Under the pieces are notes generated by a model, which did no database searches, was not told where the DNA came from, and was given only the letters and a program-made list of their open reading frames with translations. Below, in pieces: positions 18,019-26,916 of a stretch of 64,000 nt of DNA; position 1 is the stretch's first letter, and each line of letters opens with the position of its first letter. Source of the stretch: Herpetosiphonaceae bacterium (lineage in GTDB: Bacteria > Chloroflexota > Chloroflexia > Chloroflexales > Kallotenuaceae); assembly GCA_036374795.1 (NCBI GenBank), contig DASUTC010000221.1:53541-117540 (forward strand), given 5' to 3'. The position numbers and the translations under genes are program-made.

Positions 18019-18057
18019 GCTTAACGGAGCGACAGCGTTTGCTGCGGGTCGTTAAGC
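18019..18057 (+). terminator. Possible terminator hairpin
   Basis: GCTTAACG pairs with CGTTAAGC, with an inner CAGC/GCTG stem. There is no T tract. The rest of the 298-base gap to the peroxidase gene shows no gene. Confidence 0.35.
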
Positions 18058-18315
18058 GCGACACATCGACCGGTAAAGGCGGGCTGTACGTCAGCGGGCA
18101 GGCTCCTGGCCTGTGCCTCGAAACTTCTTTGTATTTCCGGCTGCTCGCAGCCCGCCATCTGCCGACATGGTTTTGACCGACAAGCTAAACGGCTGGGATC
18201 ATGCACCTTCCGCCCACGCTTCCGCCGCTTTCATCTTCGATACGCCTTCAGTCCCCCGCACGAGGATGATCACGCACTCAATCTTGCATGATCATCTTGA
18301 TGAAGGAGCTCCACC

Positions 18316-19884
18316 ATGAAGCGCAACCATCACCACGCGCACCATCGGCACGTGAGTCGGCGATCGTTCTTAAGGCGCACAGCGGCGGTGTCGATCGGCG
18401 CGTTCGTCGGCGGACGCATGGTACCGCAGGCTGTGCATGCCACGGAATCGACAGTCTCGCAGCACGGCGCGCAGCTACGGGGCGTGTATCTTCCGGCGAA
18501 AGACCGCCTAGCCGAGGGACGCTTCGGGATCATGTTCAAGCGGCTCCCGGCGTTTGCGCCGCCTGACGACCTGCTGACGGCGCTTGGCAACACGATGATC
18601 GAGGAGCAGCCGCCCGCCGTGCCAGACGAGGCACACCTCAATACGAGCACTCGGCTCTTTGCCGGCTTCACCTTTCTTGGGCAGTTCATCGACCACGACA
18701 TCACCCTCGACAACACGCCGCTCGATCAGCAGCAAGCTGACCCGGACGCGCGGATAAACTTTCGCACGCCCCGCTATGACCTGGACTCGATGTACGGTAA
18801 AGGACCGGCGGCGGAGCCAACACTGTACGATCCGAACGATCCCGACAAGCTTTTGCTCCTTCCAAACCTTAACGGTGTGGAGGACGTGCCCCGCAATGCG
18901 GCGGACGGTCGCGCGCTCATCCCTGAGCCCCGTAACGATGAAAACCTGATCATCATCCAGCTTCATATCGCCTTCATGAAGTTTCACAACAAGCTGGTCG
19001 ATCATGCTCGGTCGCAAGGCGTGCGCAAAGAGTGGGTCTTTGAAACAGCTCGCCGCCTTACGCGGTGGCATTACCAGTGGCTCGTGATTCACGATTTCCT
19101 GCCGCGCTTCGTCGGAGAAGCATTGGTCGGGCCTGCCGGTCAGGTGTACAAAGAGCAGGTCGGCAAAGCTCCGGTGATTACCCTTAACTACTACAAGCCT
19201 ACGAATCGTGACGATCGTCCATTCATGCCGGTAGAGTTTGCAGTTGCAGCTTACCGCTTTGGACATAGCATCGTCCGTCCCTTCTACGTCATCAATCAGC
19301 CAACGCTCGACGCCGGAGGCGTGCCCATTTTTGGCGAGACGGCTGGCTGGAATCTGAACGGAGGCCGTCCGATCCCGAAAGAATTGGTCGTGGAGTGGAA
19401 GAATATTCTTGAGGTTGATCCTACCTTCACGCCGCGCAAGCCGCGCAAGATCGACACCAGGCTATCGCTTCCGCTTTTCAACCTGCCTGGCTCGGTCGTG
19501 CCGCCACCCGACCCGCAAAAGCTGCTTGCGGTGCGCAATAACTTGCGCGGCAAGCAGGTTGGGCTGCCGTCAGGACAGCAGGTTGCAAGGGCAATGCGCG
19601 CAACAGTGTTGAGCAATCAGCAGCTCGGACTGATCGATGCACGATGGAACGGCGAGGCACCACTGTGGTACTACATCCTGAAGGAGGCGGAGCTCTTGCA
19701 TAGCGGCGAGCAGCTAGGCTATGTCGGCGGGCGCATCGTCGCCGAGGTGCTGGTTGGCCTGTTGCAGCGCGACCGGAATTCCTATCTCTTTCTCGATCCG
19801 GCCTGGAAGCCGACACCGCCGATTGCGCCGCTGAGCGGACAGTTTACACTTGTCGATCTGCTTAAATTCGCTGGAGCGGCGTAG
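18316..19884 (+). CDS. Tat-exported animal-type heme peroxidase
   Basis: The product has 522 residues. The N-terminus carries the twin-arginine signal SRRSFLRR plus a hydrophobic stretch and an A-x-A-like end near residue 38. The body contains the distal-histidine signature GQFIDHDIT (about 117-125) of the animal haem peroxidase (An_peroxidase) superfamily, and YRFGHSIV (about 312-319), matching the proximal-His block. Bacterial members oxidise halides or phenols with H2O2. Export by Tat implies cofactor loading in the cytoplasm. AAGGAG precedes the ATG. Confidence 0.88.
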   Translation: MKRNHHHAHHRHVSRRSFLRRTAAVSIGAFVGGRMVPQAVHATESTVSQHGAQLRGVYLPAKDRLAEGRFGIMFKRLPAFAPPDDLLTALGNTMIEEQPPAVPDEAHLNTSTRLFAGFTFLGQFIDHDITLDNTPLDQQQADPDARINFRTPRYDLDSMYGKGPAAEPTLYDPNDPDKLLLLPNLNGVEDVPRNAADGRALIPEPRNDENLIIIQLHIAFMKFHNKLVDHARSQGVRKEWVFETARRLTRWHYQWLVIHDFLPRFVGEALVGPAGQVYKEQVGKAPVITLNYYKPTNRDDRPFMPVEFAVAAYRFGHSIVRPFYVINQPTLDAGGVPIFGETAGWNLNGGRPIPKELVVEWKNILEVDPTFTPRKPRKIDTRLSLPLFNLPGSVVPPPDPQKLLAVRNNLRGKQVGLPSGQQVARAMRATVLSNQQLGLIDARWNGEAPLWYYILKEAELLHSGEQLGYVGGRIVAEVLVGLLQRDRNSYLFLDPAWKPTPPIAPLSGQFTLVDLLKFAGAA

Positions 19885-19963
19885 CGGGCATAGGAGCACA
19901 AAGAACGAGGAAGGCTACGACAAGCCTCCCCTGTAGCACATCCGGGAAGGCGATAAACATACG

Positions 19964-19995
19964 AACGCCGGACAAATAGTTCGGCGTTTGCTGTT
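19964..19995 (+). terminator. Rho-independent terminator
   Basis: AACGCCG (19964-19970) pairs with CGGCGTT (19982-19988), followed by a T-rich tail. It closes the peroxidase transcript. Confidence 0.65.
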
Positions 19996-20036
19996 TTCAA
20001 CGCTAAGCCGCCTCCGCATTCCGCGTAACATTGGCC

Positions 20037-20042
20037 TATAAT
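20037..20042 (+). promoter_or_regulatory. -10 element for the RsbQ-like/kinase pair
   Basis: A perfect TATAAT lies 26 bases before the GTG start at 20069. No good -35 was found. Confidence 0.4.
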
Positions 20043-20068
20043 ACCTATGAATAAGATTGGAGTACACG

Positions 20069-20857
20069 GTGTCTGTTCTTAAGCGAAACAACGTCCAGGT
20101 TTCTGGTAGGGGTCAGAAACCAATGCTGTTTGCCCACGGTTTTGGCTGCGATCAGCATATGTGGCGCTTCGTTGCGCCAGCCTTTGAGGACGAGTATAAA
20201 CTGATCTTGTTCGATCATGTTGGGGCCGGTCAATCAGATCAGTCCTCGTATAATCCCAAAAAATACAGCACCCTCAATGGCTACGCCGATGATGTGCTCG
20301 AGATCTGCCGCGCGCTGGATGTCACGGGCGCCGTCTTCGTAGGACATTCGGTTTCGGCTATGATCGGCATACTCGCGGCGATCAAAGAGCCAGATCGCTT
20401 TGAGAAGCTGGTTCTCGTCGGTCCTTCTCCCTGCTATATCAACGATGATGATTACATAGGCGGGTTCGATCGAGCAGACATCGAGGAATTGCTGGAGCAA
20501 CTGGACGACAATTATCTCGGCTGGTCGAGCACGGTGGCACCCGCAATTATGGGTAATGCCGAGCGGCCTGAGCTTGGGCAAGAGCTAACCAATAGCTTTT
20601 GCCGCACCAATCCTGAGATTGCCAAGCACTTTGCGCGCGTCACATTTTTGTCTGATAATCGAGCCGACCTTCCAAAGCTGAAAACTCCAGCGCTGATTCT
20701 TCAGTGCTCGCGCGATATGATCGCGCCAGAATCAGTAGGCCACTACCTGCACCGAACCCTCGCTCATAGTCAGCTTGTTGTGATGAAGGCTACAGGACAT
20801 TGCCCGAATCTGAGTGCTCCTGACGAGACGATTGCTGCCATGAAGACGTTTGTATAA
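20069..20857 (+). CDS. RsbQ-type alpha/beta hydrolase
   Basis: The product has 262 residues and is closely like Bacillus RsbQ and the plant KAI2/D14 receptors: FAHGFGCDQHMW (oxyanion region), FDHVGAGQSD, nucleophile GHSVS (Ser94), VGPSPCYINDDDYIGGF, ILQCSRDMIAP with the triad Asp, and ATGHCPNLS with the triad His. In Bacillus subtilis RsbQ is required for activation of the PAS-domain phosphatase RsbP, probably by making or delivering a small ligand. Here the next gene, 12 bases downstream, encodes a PAS-histidine kinase, so the same partnership with a different output is likely. GTG 20069 has GGAG six bases upstream and is preferred over the TTG at 20057. Confidence 0.9.
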   Translation: MSVLKRNNVQVSGRGQKPMLFAHGFGCDQHMWRFVAPAFEDEYKLILFDHVGAGQSDQSSYNPKKYSTLNGYADDVLEICRALDVTGAVFVGHSVSAMIGILAAIKEPDRFEKLVLVGPSPCYINDDDYIGGFDRADIEELLEQLDDNYLGWSSTVAPAIMGNAERPELGQELTNSFCRTNPEIAKHFARVTFLSDNRADLPKLKTPALILQCSRDMIAPESVGHYLHRTLAHSQLVVMKATGHCPNLSAPDETIAAMKTFV

Positions 20858-20869
20858 GGACTGAAATCT

Positions 20870-22024
20870 TTGTCAGGCAAGTTGGAGACAAGCGACACGT
20901 CGGATGAGAGGTTCTTGCAGGAAAGCCTTGAGGACTTGTATGAGCATGCGCCCTGTGGCTATATCTCCGCATTACCCGACGGCACGTTTGCCAAAGTCAA
21001 TCAAACATTTCTCGATTGGACCGGGTATCCGCGTGAAGAGCTTCTGGCAGGCAAGCGGCTTCAAGACTTATTGACGGTTGGCGGTAAGATCTTCTATGAA
21101 ACGCACTACGCCCCACTGCTTGATATGCAGGGATCGGTTAGCGAGATCGCCTTTGAGGTTGTCTGTCGAGATGGTCATCGATTGCCGGTCCTGGTGAGCA
21201 CGATCCAGAAACGAGACAGCGCTGGCAGACCGATTCTAAATCGAACCACGATTTTCAACGCCAGCGAGCGCCGGCAATATGAGCGCGAACTTCAGCTTGC
21301 CCGCAAAAAAGCAGAGGAAGCGCTTGACCTGCGCAATCACTTTTTGTCGCTGGCCTCCCACGAGTTGAAAACGCCACTGACCTCCATCCTTGGCTATATC
21401 CAGGTTTTGCAACGGCGCGTCCGCAAAGAGAATACGTTGAGTGCTCGCGAGCAACGGACGATCCAGATTATTGCCGACCAGGCGACCCGGCTCAATAAAA
21501 TGATCGCTTCCTTGCTGGATATTTCACGAATTGAAACCGGCCAGCTTTCGATCGAACGGATGCCCCTCGACGTGTGCGCGCTGATCAGACGGCTTGTGGA
21601 TGACGTGCGGGCAACGATTACTGAGCGCCAGATTGAGGCGCTCTGTCCTGGCTCTGCGCTAATGATCCAGGGCGATGAGCTGCGACTGGAGCAGGTTTTC
21701 CAGAATCTCATTCAAAACGCCTTGAAGTATAGCCCGCAGCACCAGCCGATTGTGGTGGCGGTAAGACATGATCAAACACATGTGTTTGTTGACGTGCAGG
21801 ATCGAGGCATCGGTATTCCCCAGGCTGAGCTACCACAGCTCTTCGAGCGATTCTATCGGGCAGGCAACGTGAATCAGAAAAGCATCAGCGGCCTGGGCAT
21901 TGGCCTGTATGTCGTTAAGGAAATCGTCGAATTGCACGATGGTACCGTAACGGTAGAGAGTGCCGAAGGCCACGGGAGCACCTTTACCGTAGCCTTGCCG
22001 ATTGATCCCCTGTTGCAGCGATAA
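20870..22024 (+). CDS. PAS-domain sensor histidine kinase, partner of the RsbQ-like hydrolase
   Basis: The product has 384 residues with no membrane segment. An N-terminal PAS domain (about 20-130, CGYISALPDGTFAKVN...TGYPREELL) is followed by a short coiled coil, HisKA with the phospho-acceptor in LASHELKTPLTS (about 160-171), and the HATPase_c boxes NLIQNALKYSP, DRGIGIP and ISGLGIGLYVVKEIV. The TTG start is supported by AAGGA nine bases upstream, which overlaps the stop of the hydrolase gene. No response regulator is adjacent. The tight spacing suggests the hydrolase supplies the ligand sensed by this PAS domain. Confidence 0.9.
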   Translation: MSGKLETSDTSDERFLQESLEDLYEHAPCGYISALPDGTFAKVNQTFLDWTGYPREELLAGKRLQDLLTVGGKIFYETHYAPLLDMQGSVSEIAFEVVCRDGHRLPVLVSTIQKRDSAGRPILNRTTIFNASERRQYERELQLARKKAEEALDLRNHFLSLASHELKTPLTSILGYIQVLQRRVRKENTLSAREQRTIQIIADQATRLNKMIASLLDISRIETGQLSIERMPLDVCALIRRLVDDVRATITERQIEALCPGSALMIQGDELRLEQVFQNLIQNALKYSPQHQPIVVAVRHDQTHVFVDVQDRGIGIPQAELPQLFERFYRAGNVNQKSISGLGIGLYVVKEIVELHDGTVTVESAEGHGSTFTVALPIDPLLQR

Positions 22025-22143
22025 GCCGCCTGACGGAGCGCGGCGCATCGACCGATCCAGAAAGAAGAGAAGCGCCGATGCACGCTTCTCGTGAGAAACA
22101 TGCATCGGCGTCTGGTCGAGCGCAACCAGAGGATCTGCGGCGA

Positions 22144-23148
22144 TCACGTCAGGCCGTGCTCTCTGGCGCGCTCCTTGGCGGTCTGCGTCGCCTCGTCGGT
22201 GACGTCGGATGCCACGCGCTGCACCTTCTCCATCGTATCCTGCGCGACCTCCTGCGCCCGATCGAGCAGCGTGTCGCGTGCCTCGCCCATCCACTCGTTC
22301 TCGCGCTGCGTCTGCGGCAGCGCCAGACCGACGGCAGTGCCCAGCGCCAGGGCAATCGCGCCGACGGCCAGCGGATTATCCTGAAGCGTGTTCTGGAAGC
22401 GATCTTCGACGCGCTGCGCCTGGTACTGCGCCTGATCAGCCAGGTTGCTGGCAGTTTCGCTGACGCTGCTGGCGACATTGCTCGCCGTCTCGCTGACGCT
22501 GCTGGCGACATTGCTCGCCGTTCCCTGCGCGCGATCCGCGATATTGCTGGCAACACCCTGCGCGCGGTCGATCATGCCCGGCTGGTTGTAGCCACGGCGA
22601 TTGTCGTAGTAGCCGCGCTCGTCCACATAATAGCCACGATCATCGTAGTAGCCACGGCGGTCGTCGTAGGAGCGCTGCCGCTCGTCGTATGGTCGGCCAC
22701 CGCGCATGCTGCCGCGACCGCTATAGCGTACGGGCGTTTTTGTGCTGCGATTCATGAACAGCCAGCCCAGGCCGATGCCGACGAGCGCCGCCGGGATCGG
22801 ATTTTCCCTGATCGTATCCATCATGGTGTAGCGTGTATCGTTAACGGTATCGCTTACATTTCGTACCATATGCTCAACCCTCCCAATAGTCGCCTCACGA
22901 ACCATCTCTTTGGCTTCTTCAAACTGCTCGCGCACCTGCTCCTTGGCCTGCTCCTTGAGATGCGTCGGATTAAGCCGATCCTGAATCGCATCGATCGTCT
23001 CGCTCATCTCGGCGCGCGTCTGCTCGATATTGGCGCGAATCTCGGCGGTTTCGTCGTCGCTGTCGGGTACGCTCGTCGTGATCGTCTCGCGCACCACGGC
23101 GGGATTATTCGACGAGCGCATAGTGTCCTGCGGATCGCGGTTCATCAT
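22144..23148 (-). CDS. DUF3618-like membrane protein with Arg/Tyr/Asp-rich low-complexity region
   Basis: The product has 334 residues. Residues about 30-80 (IRANIEQTRAEMSETIDAIQ followed by a charged helix) match the DUF3618 type. A hydrophobic segment near 118-132 is followed by about 50 residues dominated by Arg, Tyr, Asp and Gly (repeats like YYDDRGYYVDERG), then amphipathic repeats (two copies of ASNVASSVSET) and a second hydrophobic stretch near 275-300. The start ATG overlaps the stop of the upstream gene as ATGA. Families of this kind are linked to envelope stress; the specific role is unknown. Confidence 0.78.
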   Translation of the reverse strand: MMNRDPQDTMRSSNNPAVVRETITTSVPDSDDETAEIRANIEQTRAEMSETIDAIQDRLNPTHLKEQAKEQVREQFEEAKEMVREATIGRVEHMVRNVSDTVNDTRYTMMDTIRENPIPAALVGIGLGWLFMNRSTKTPVRYSGRGSMRGGRPYDERQRSYDDRRGYYDDRGYYVDERGYYDNRRGYNQPGMIDRAQGVASNIADRAQGTASNVASSVSETASNVASSVSETASNLADQAQYQAQRVEDRFQNTLQDNPLAVGAIALALGTAVGLALPQTQRENEWMGEARDTLLDRAQEVAQDTMEKVQRVASDVTDEATQTAKERAREHGLT

Positions 23149-23534
23149 GGCTGCTCCTTCACCCACTCCTTGTCTTCCTTCAACGTCTGGATGGTCTGGC
23201 GTGGTGCCGGATCGATCCGTTTTAGCTCACTCAGACCGCGCTGGATCAGCACGTAGCCGATGCCGACGACCACCAGCCCGACAATCAGAGCGGAGAGCCA
23301 CATCGGGATAATCTGTCCCAGGCCGATGATGACCGCGGCGATGATCGCGAGCAGCCCGGCGTAAGCCAGCGCGCCGCCCGCGCCGATCATGCCCACGTCT
23401 TTACCTGCTCTGGTCGCCTTCTGCGTCATCTCGGTCTTGGCGAGCTGAATCTCCTGGCGCACCAGCGTGGTGGTTTCGTTTGCCAGCTCGGAGAGGAGTT
23501 CGCCGAGCGAGCGCGTGTCCGTTTGGCGCTCCAT
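23145..23534 (-). CDS. Holin-X/phage_holin_3_6-like small membrane protein
   Basis: The product has 129 residues: a charged N-terminal helix (LGELLSELANETTTLVRQEIQLAKTE), then two strong transmembrane segments with a short turn (about 50-105), and a charged tail. This is the layout of the chromosomal putative actinobacterial Holin-X superfamily, which is not tied to prophages. The gene overlaps both neighbours (TAATG upstream, ATGA downstream), so the three proteins are made together and probably act in one membrane complex. Confidence 0.82.
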   Translation of the reverse strand: MERQTDTRSLGELLSELANETTTLVRQEIQLAKTEMTQKATRAGKDVGMIGAGGALAYAGLLAIIAAVIIGLGQIIPMWLSALIVGLVVVGIGYVLIQRGLSELKRIDPAPRQTIQTLKEDKEWVKEQP

Positions 23535-24463
23535 TAAAGACCTCCCCTACCTCCGCGCTCCTGGGAGTTTTCGGTAGAGCCGTACTGCGAGCTGGTGGTG
23601 CCGCTGCTGCTCGTGCCGGGCATGCCTGTCGTGCTGGTGTTACCAAAGTTGCCGCGCGATGTATCCGAGGTGTCGGCTCCGACCAGGCCAGTGCGCGTTG
23701 CGTCCGAGGACGTGTCGTAGCCCGATGTAGCGCCCGTCGTGCCAGCGCCCATGGTCCCGCCGTATGTGCCGCCGATATCGGAGGACGTGTCGTAGCCCGA
23801 CGTAGCGCCCGTCGTGCCAGCGTAGCCCTGACTGTAGCCGGTGGTGCCGTAGCCCTGGTTGTAGCCGCCCGTCCGCTCGTAGCTCTGGCCGTAGCCCTGG
23901 CTGTAGCCGGTGGTGCCGTAGCCCTGGTTGTAGGTGCGCGCTCGCGAGTACTGGTCGCGTGCTCCGTAGGAGTAGCCGCTCTGCGGGCTGGAACTCTTGA
24001 GGAAGCGCGCTGCCAGCAGGCCCAGCGTGAACGCGCCGCTCACGAAGAGCGCGGGCTGCTGCCGCGCGAAGCGCTCCACATCGTGGATCATATCGCCAAC
24101 ATCACGGTCCCTGAGGTAGCCGGAGAACCGCTCGACCTGATCGGCGACCCGGTCGACGTACTGGGTCATGCCGCTCTGATCCTGCGCGCGCAACTGCTGG
24201 CCGGTCTGTCGCAGCGTGTGCGCCACACTGTTGAGGCTATCGGCGGCACGATCTTTTTGCGTCGAGATCTGCGATGTCACCTGCTGCTTGGCCTGATCAG
24301 TTACCTGGCTCGCCGTCTGCTTGGCCTGATCGACCATCTGCTGCCCTGAGCCGCCCTGCTGGCTCATACCCGCCGAGCCAGTCGTACCGATCGGCTGGGT
24401 AGTGCCAGCATTGGTATTGCTGGCCGAAAACTGGTCGCCCGTCGATTGTGACCGTTGTGTCAT
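23534..24463 (-). CDS. Membrane-associated protein with Tyr/Gly/Ser/Thr/Gln-rich prion-like C-terminus
   Basis: The product has 309 residues from the ATG at 24463. The N-terminus is Ser/Thr/Gln-rich, followed by amphipathic helix repeats (VDQAKQTASQVTDQAKQQ). A hydrophobic segment (about 138-155) leads into a low-complexity tail built from repeats such as YNQGYGTTGYSQGY (two copies) and AGTTGATSGYDTSSD (two copies). Composition resembles the SYGQ-rich domains that drive condensation in eukaryotic RNA-binding proteins; that parallel is compositional only. First gene of the three-gene operon. Some YtjB/YsxB-like or ElaB/DUF883-like ancestry of the helical part is possible. Confidence 0.75.
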   Translation of the reverse strand: MTQRSQSTGDQFSASNTNAGTTQPIGTTGSAGMSQQGGSGQQMVDQAKQTASQVTDQAKQQVTSQISTQKDRAADSLNSVAHTLRQTGQQLRAQDQSGMTQYVDRVADQVERFSGYLRDRDVGDMIHDVERFARQQPALFVSGAFTLGLLAARFLKSSSPQSGYSYGARDQYSRARTYNQGYGTTGYSQGYGQSYERTGGYNQGYGTTGYSQGYAGTTGATSGYDTSSDIGGTYGGTMGAGTTGATSGYDTSSDATRTGLVGADTSDTSRGNFGNTSTTGMPGTSSSGTTSSQYGSTENSQERGGRGGL

Positions 24464-24569
24464 GATGTGCTGCCCTTTCACTAGACCTTACAAATATCAC
24501 CAAAAACTGTCGCAACAGAATGCGCAATAATGTGAATTAGTATGCAATGCAAATACCGTACCACGCGAA

Positions 24570-24820
24570 AAACCAAACACGGCGCAGAGAACTAGGAACA
24601 AAGGAGCATGAAGAATCAAGAGCTAAGCATGAAGAACGAAGAAGCACGAAGCATTAAGCAGCGAATAAGGTGTCAAGAATGAAGGAAACAAGCGAGGAAA
24701 GTCCAGGGGCCGAGGCGGGGAACAAGCGATTTAAGCGTGTGTTCTTTTGTTCCTTCGCTGTTTTGCTCGCTTGTTCATGCGCTTAGCTCTCGGTCCTCCG
24801 TTCTCCGTTCTGCTATAATC
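24570..24820. repeat. Intergenic GAAC/GTTC island between divergent genes
   Basis: The purine-rich left half is made of words like GAACAAAGGAGC and AAGAACGAAGAAGC. The right half is pyrimidine-rich (GTTCTTTTGTTCCTTCGC), complementary in style to the left. No gene is visible in the gap 24464-24848. Confidence 0.5.
24814..24819 (+). promoter_or_regulatory. -10 element for the PucR-like regulator
   Basis: A perfect TATAAT lies 30 bases before the ATG at 24849. No convincing -35 was found. Confidence 0.4.
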
Positions 24821-24848
24821 CAGCCAAAGCTTGCAAGCACCGGCCCGA

Positions 24849-26381
24849 ATGATGAACACAACCACAATCCGCGATCTGCTCCGCCTGGCATTACCACCGG
24901 GTAGCGCCCTAGTCACACCGGGCGATGGCATCCACAAACATGTAGGGCCTGTCGTCAGCCTGCGCGCGACGCTGCCCGCGTTTCCACGCCTGCGCGGCGG
25001 CGAGATCGCGCTAATTAACGTCGCGCAGGCGCGAATGCTCGACGAGCGGCTGACGTTGCCGACGATCGTGCGGCGGCTGTCGGATGTGTCGGTGGCGGCG
25101 ATTGGGGTGGTCGGCGAGATCGACGGCGATGCGCTGAGCGTCGCGGGCGAGGCCGACCTTCCACTGCTGCATCTGCCGGATCAGACCGATCTGCGGACCG
25201 TAGAGCGTGACATTCAGCGCCTGCTCTCGGACCCCGACGCACAGATCGAGCGGCGCGCGGCGCAGCTCTACAGCGAGCTGACGCAGCATGTTGCGGCTGG
25301 CGATGGCGCGGAAGGCATTGTGCGGCTCACAGCGGAGCGTACCGGCTGTGCCGTCGCGTTTTTGAGCGCGGAGGGAGAGCTGAGAATCCAGCGCGGGTCG
25401 CGCCAGGTGCGGGCAGCCTTCAACATGCTTCAGGCACCGCTGCCCTTCGCGCAGACGATCATGGATCTGGTCGTACAGGCGCATCCGATCGGGCAGCCAG
25501 GGATGCGGCTCGGCTACCTGGCGATCGCTGGCTCGTCGCTCGATCGCTGGGATGAGCTGGCCGCGACACAGGCGGCAGCCGCGCTGGCGCTGGAGCTGGC
25601 GAAGCAGCAGGCGGTGCAGGCGGCTGAGGCGCGGGTACGTGGCGATGTGCTGCGGACGATCCTGAGCGGCACGATCACCGAGCCAGCCTCGTTGCAGCAG
25701 CAAGCCGCCGAGCTAGGCTACGATCTTCAGCGTCCGCATGTCGCGCTGGTGATCGCGCCATCCGATGCTAGCGTCACCTGTGACGAGATCTACAAGGAGC
25801 TGCGTCGTCTTCTGGCCCGTCAGCAGGCCGCGCCAAGTCTGCTGCGCGAGAACGTCATCATCTGTTTGTGTCCCAGCGACGAGCAGCTAACGCAGCCGTA
25901 TGCGCTGCTTAAGGCGCTGGCCGCCGATCTGCCGATTGTGGCTGGCCTGAGCACGATCGCGCCGACCGCCGCGCAGTGGCCGCGCGCCTATGACGAGGCC
26001 GATCAGGCGCTGCAACTGGGGCGTCAGCTCTTCGGGCCGAGCAGCTTCACCGCCTTCAGCGACCTTGGCGTGTATCGCCTGCTGCTGGAGATGCGCGAAT
26101 CGTCGGAGCTGCACAGCTTTTATCACGAGACGCTCGGCGCGTTGATCGCGCACGATCGCAGCAACAGCGGCGAGCTCGTACAGACGCTAGAGGGCTACTT
26201 TGCCGCGCTGGGCAATCTACATCAAGCCGCTGATCTGCTGCATATTCATCGCAACACGCTGATCTACCGTCTGCGGCGGATCGGCGAGATCAGCGGCTTG
26301 AGCTTGAAGCGAGCGGAGGATGTGCTGGCGTTGCAGATCGCGCTACGTGTCCACCGCATCTTGACGATGATCAAACAATAA
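24849..26381 (+). CDS. PucR-family transcriptional regulator
   Basis: The product has 510 residues. The N-terminal domain (about 1-125) is the PucR/purine-catabolism sensor fold (IRDLLRLALPPGSALVTPGD...GEIALIN). A GAF-like/GGDEF-like middle follows, and the C-terminal helix-turn-helix (YFAALGNLHQAADLLHIHRNTLIYRLRRIGEISGL) is the hallmark of the PucR/CdaR group. Members sense nitrogen-rich or organic-acid metabolites. The start could be ATG 24849 or 24852; neither has a strong ribosome-binding site. No purine genes are near, so the regulon is unknown. Confidence 0.88.
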   Translation: MMNTTTIRDLLRLALPPGSALVTPGDGIHKHVGPVVSLRATLPAFPRLRGGEIALINVAQARMLDERLTLPTIVRRLSDVSVAAIGVVGEIDGDALSVAGEADLPLLHLPDQTDLRTVERDIQRLLSDPDAQIERRAAQLYSELTQHVAAGDGAEGIVRLTAERTGCAVAFLSAEGELRIQRGSRQVRAAFNMLQAPLPFAQTIMDLVVQAHPIGQPGMRLGYLAIAGSSLDRWDELAATQAAAALALELAKQQAVQAAEARVRGDVLRTILSGTITEPASLQQQAAELGYDLQRPHVALVIAPSDASVTCDEIYKELRRLLARQQAAPSLLRENVIICLCPSDEQLTQPYALLKALAADLPIVAGLSTIAPTAAQWPRAYDEADQALQLGRQLFGPSSFTAFSDLGVYRLLLEMRESSELHSFYHETLGALIAHDRSNSGELVQTLEGYFAALGNLHQAADLLHIHRNTLIYRLRRIGEISGLSLKRAEDVLALQIALRVHRILTMIKQ

Positions 26382-26429
26382 TGCACTCTGCGGCATGGAT
26401 GGTGCGATGCCGCGACAAGGGGTTAGCCT

Positions 26430-26855
26430 ATGCGCTGGCGTAAACGAACACTCACACCGACGCTCCTGCTCAACGAGGCAGGCGTTATGGTCGAGGCGCT
26501 GGAGCACCATGTGTTCCCGCCTGGCGGAAAAAAGGTCGGGCCGTACCAGCAGGAGGTCAGGGCACCGCAGGGCGCAGCCGTCATCGCCGTGCAATTCGTG
26601 CATGAGGTCGGCGAGCGCTTCGGCGATCTGCAAGTGTTCCGGCTGCAATACTCGCATCGCTCGCCGGGCCGCGATCTCTACGACGAATTTCTGGCAGCGC
26701 CGTTCGACTCGATCGAGATGGCGGCGAGTCCGGTCGGGCCTGAGGCGCTCAACGCCAACCAGCGGCGCGTGCTGACCACACTACTATCTGGCAGCGATGC
26801 GAAAGCCTGGGAGGCGGCGCAGGGCTTCCGCGCCGACATCGAGGGGCGCAGGTAG
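26430..26855 (+). CDS. Hypothetical protein
   Basis: The product has 141 residues, with no signal peptide or membrane segment. A predicted beta-rich first half (LLNEAGVMVEALEHHVFPPGG, VIAVQFVHEVGERFG) is followed by helices. AAGGGG (26416-26421) lies eight bases before the ATG. It follows pucR by 48 bases and may be co-transcribed. I do not recognise the family. Confidence 0.6.
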   Translation: MRWRKRTLTPTLLLNEAGVMVEALEHHVFPPGGKKVGPYQQEVRAPQGAAVIAVQFVHEVGERFGDLQVFRLQYSHRSPGRDLYDEFLAAPFDSIEMAASPVGPEALNANQRRVLTTLLSGSDAKAWEAAQGFRADIEGRR

Positions 26856-26867
26856 CGGACGATCAAA

Positions 26868-26895
26868 AACAGGGCACGAGACAACGTGCCCTGTT
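26868..26895. terminator. Bidirectional terminator between convergent genes
   Basis: AACAGGGCACG and CGTGCCCTGTT pair perfectly over 11 bases with a six-base loop, and the flanks supply A/T residues. It serves the genes at 26430 (+) and 26917 (-). Confidence 0.8.
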
Positions 26896-26916
26896 GCCAG
26901 TTGCGCAGCCAGATGC

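Noticed and set aside
22078..23256. 392-codon + strand frame opposite the DUF3618/holin-X genes
   Set aside because: Ala/Val/Arg-rich antisense frame; the minus genes overlap each other as a coherent operon.
23145..23534. Prophage remnant suggested by the holin-like gene
   Set aside because: No endolysin, capsid or integrase nearby; this holin-X type is a common chromosomal gene.
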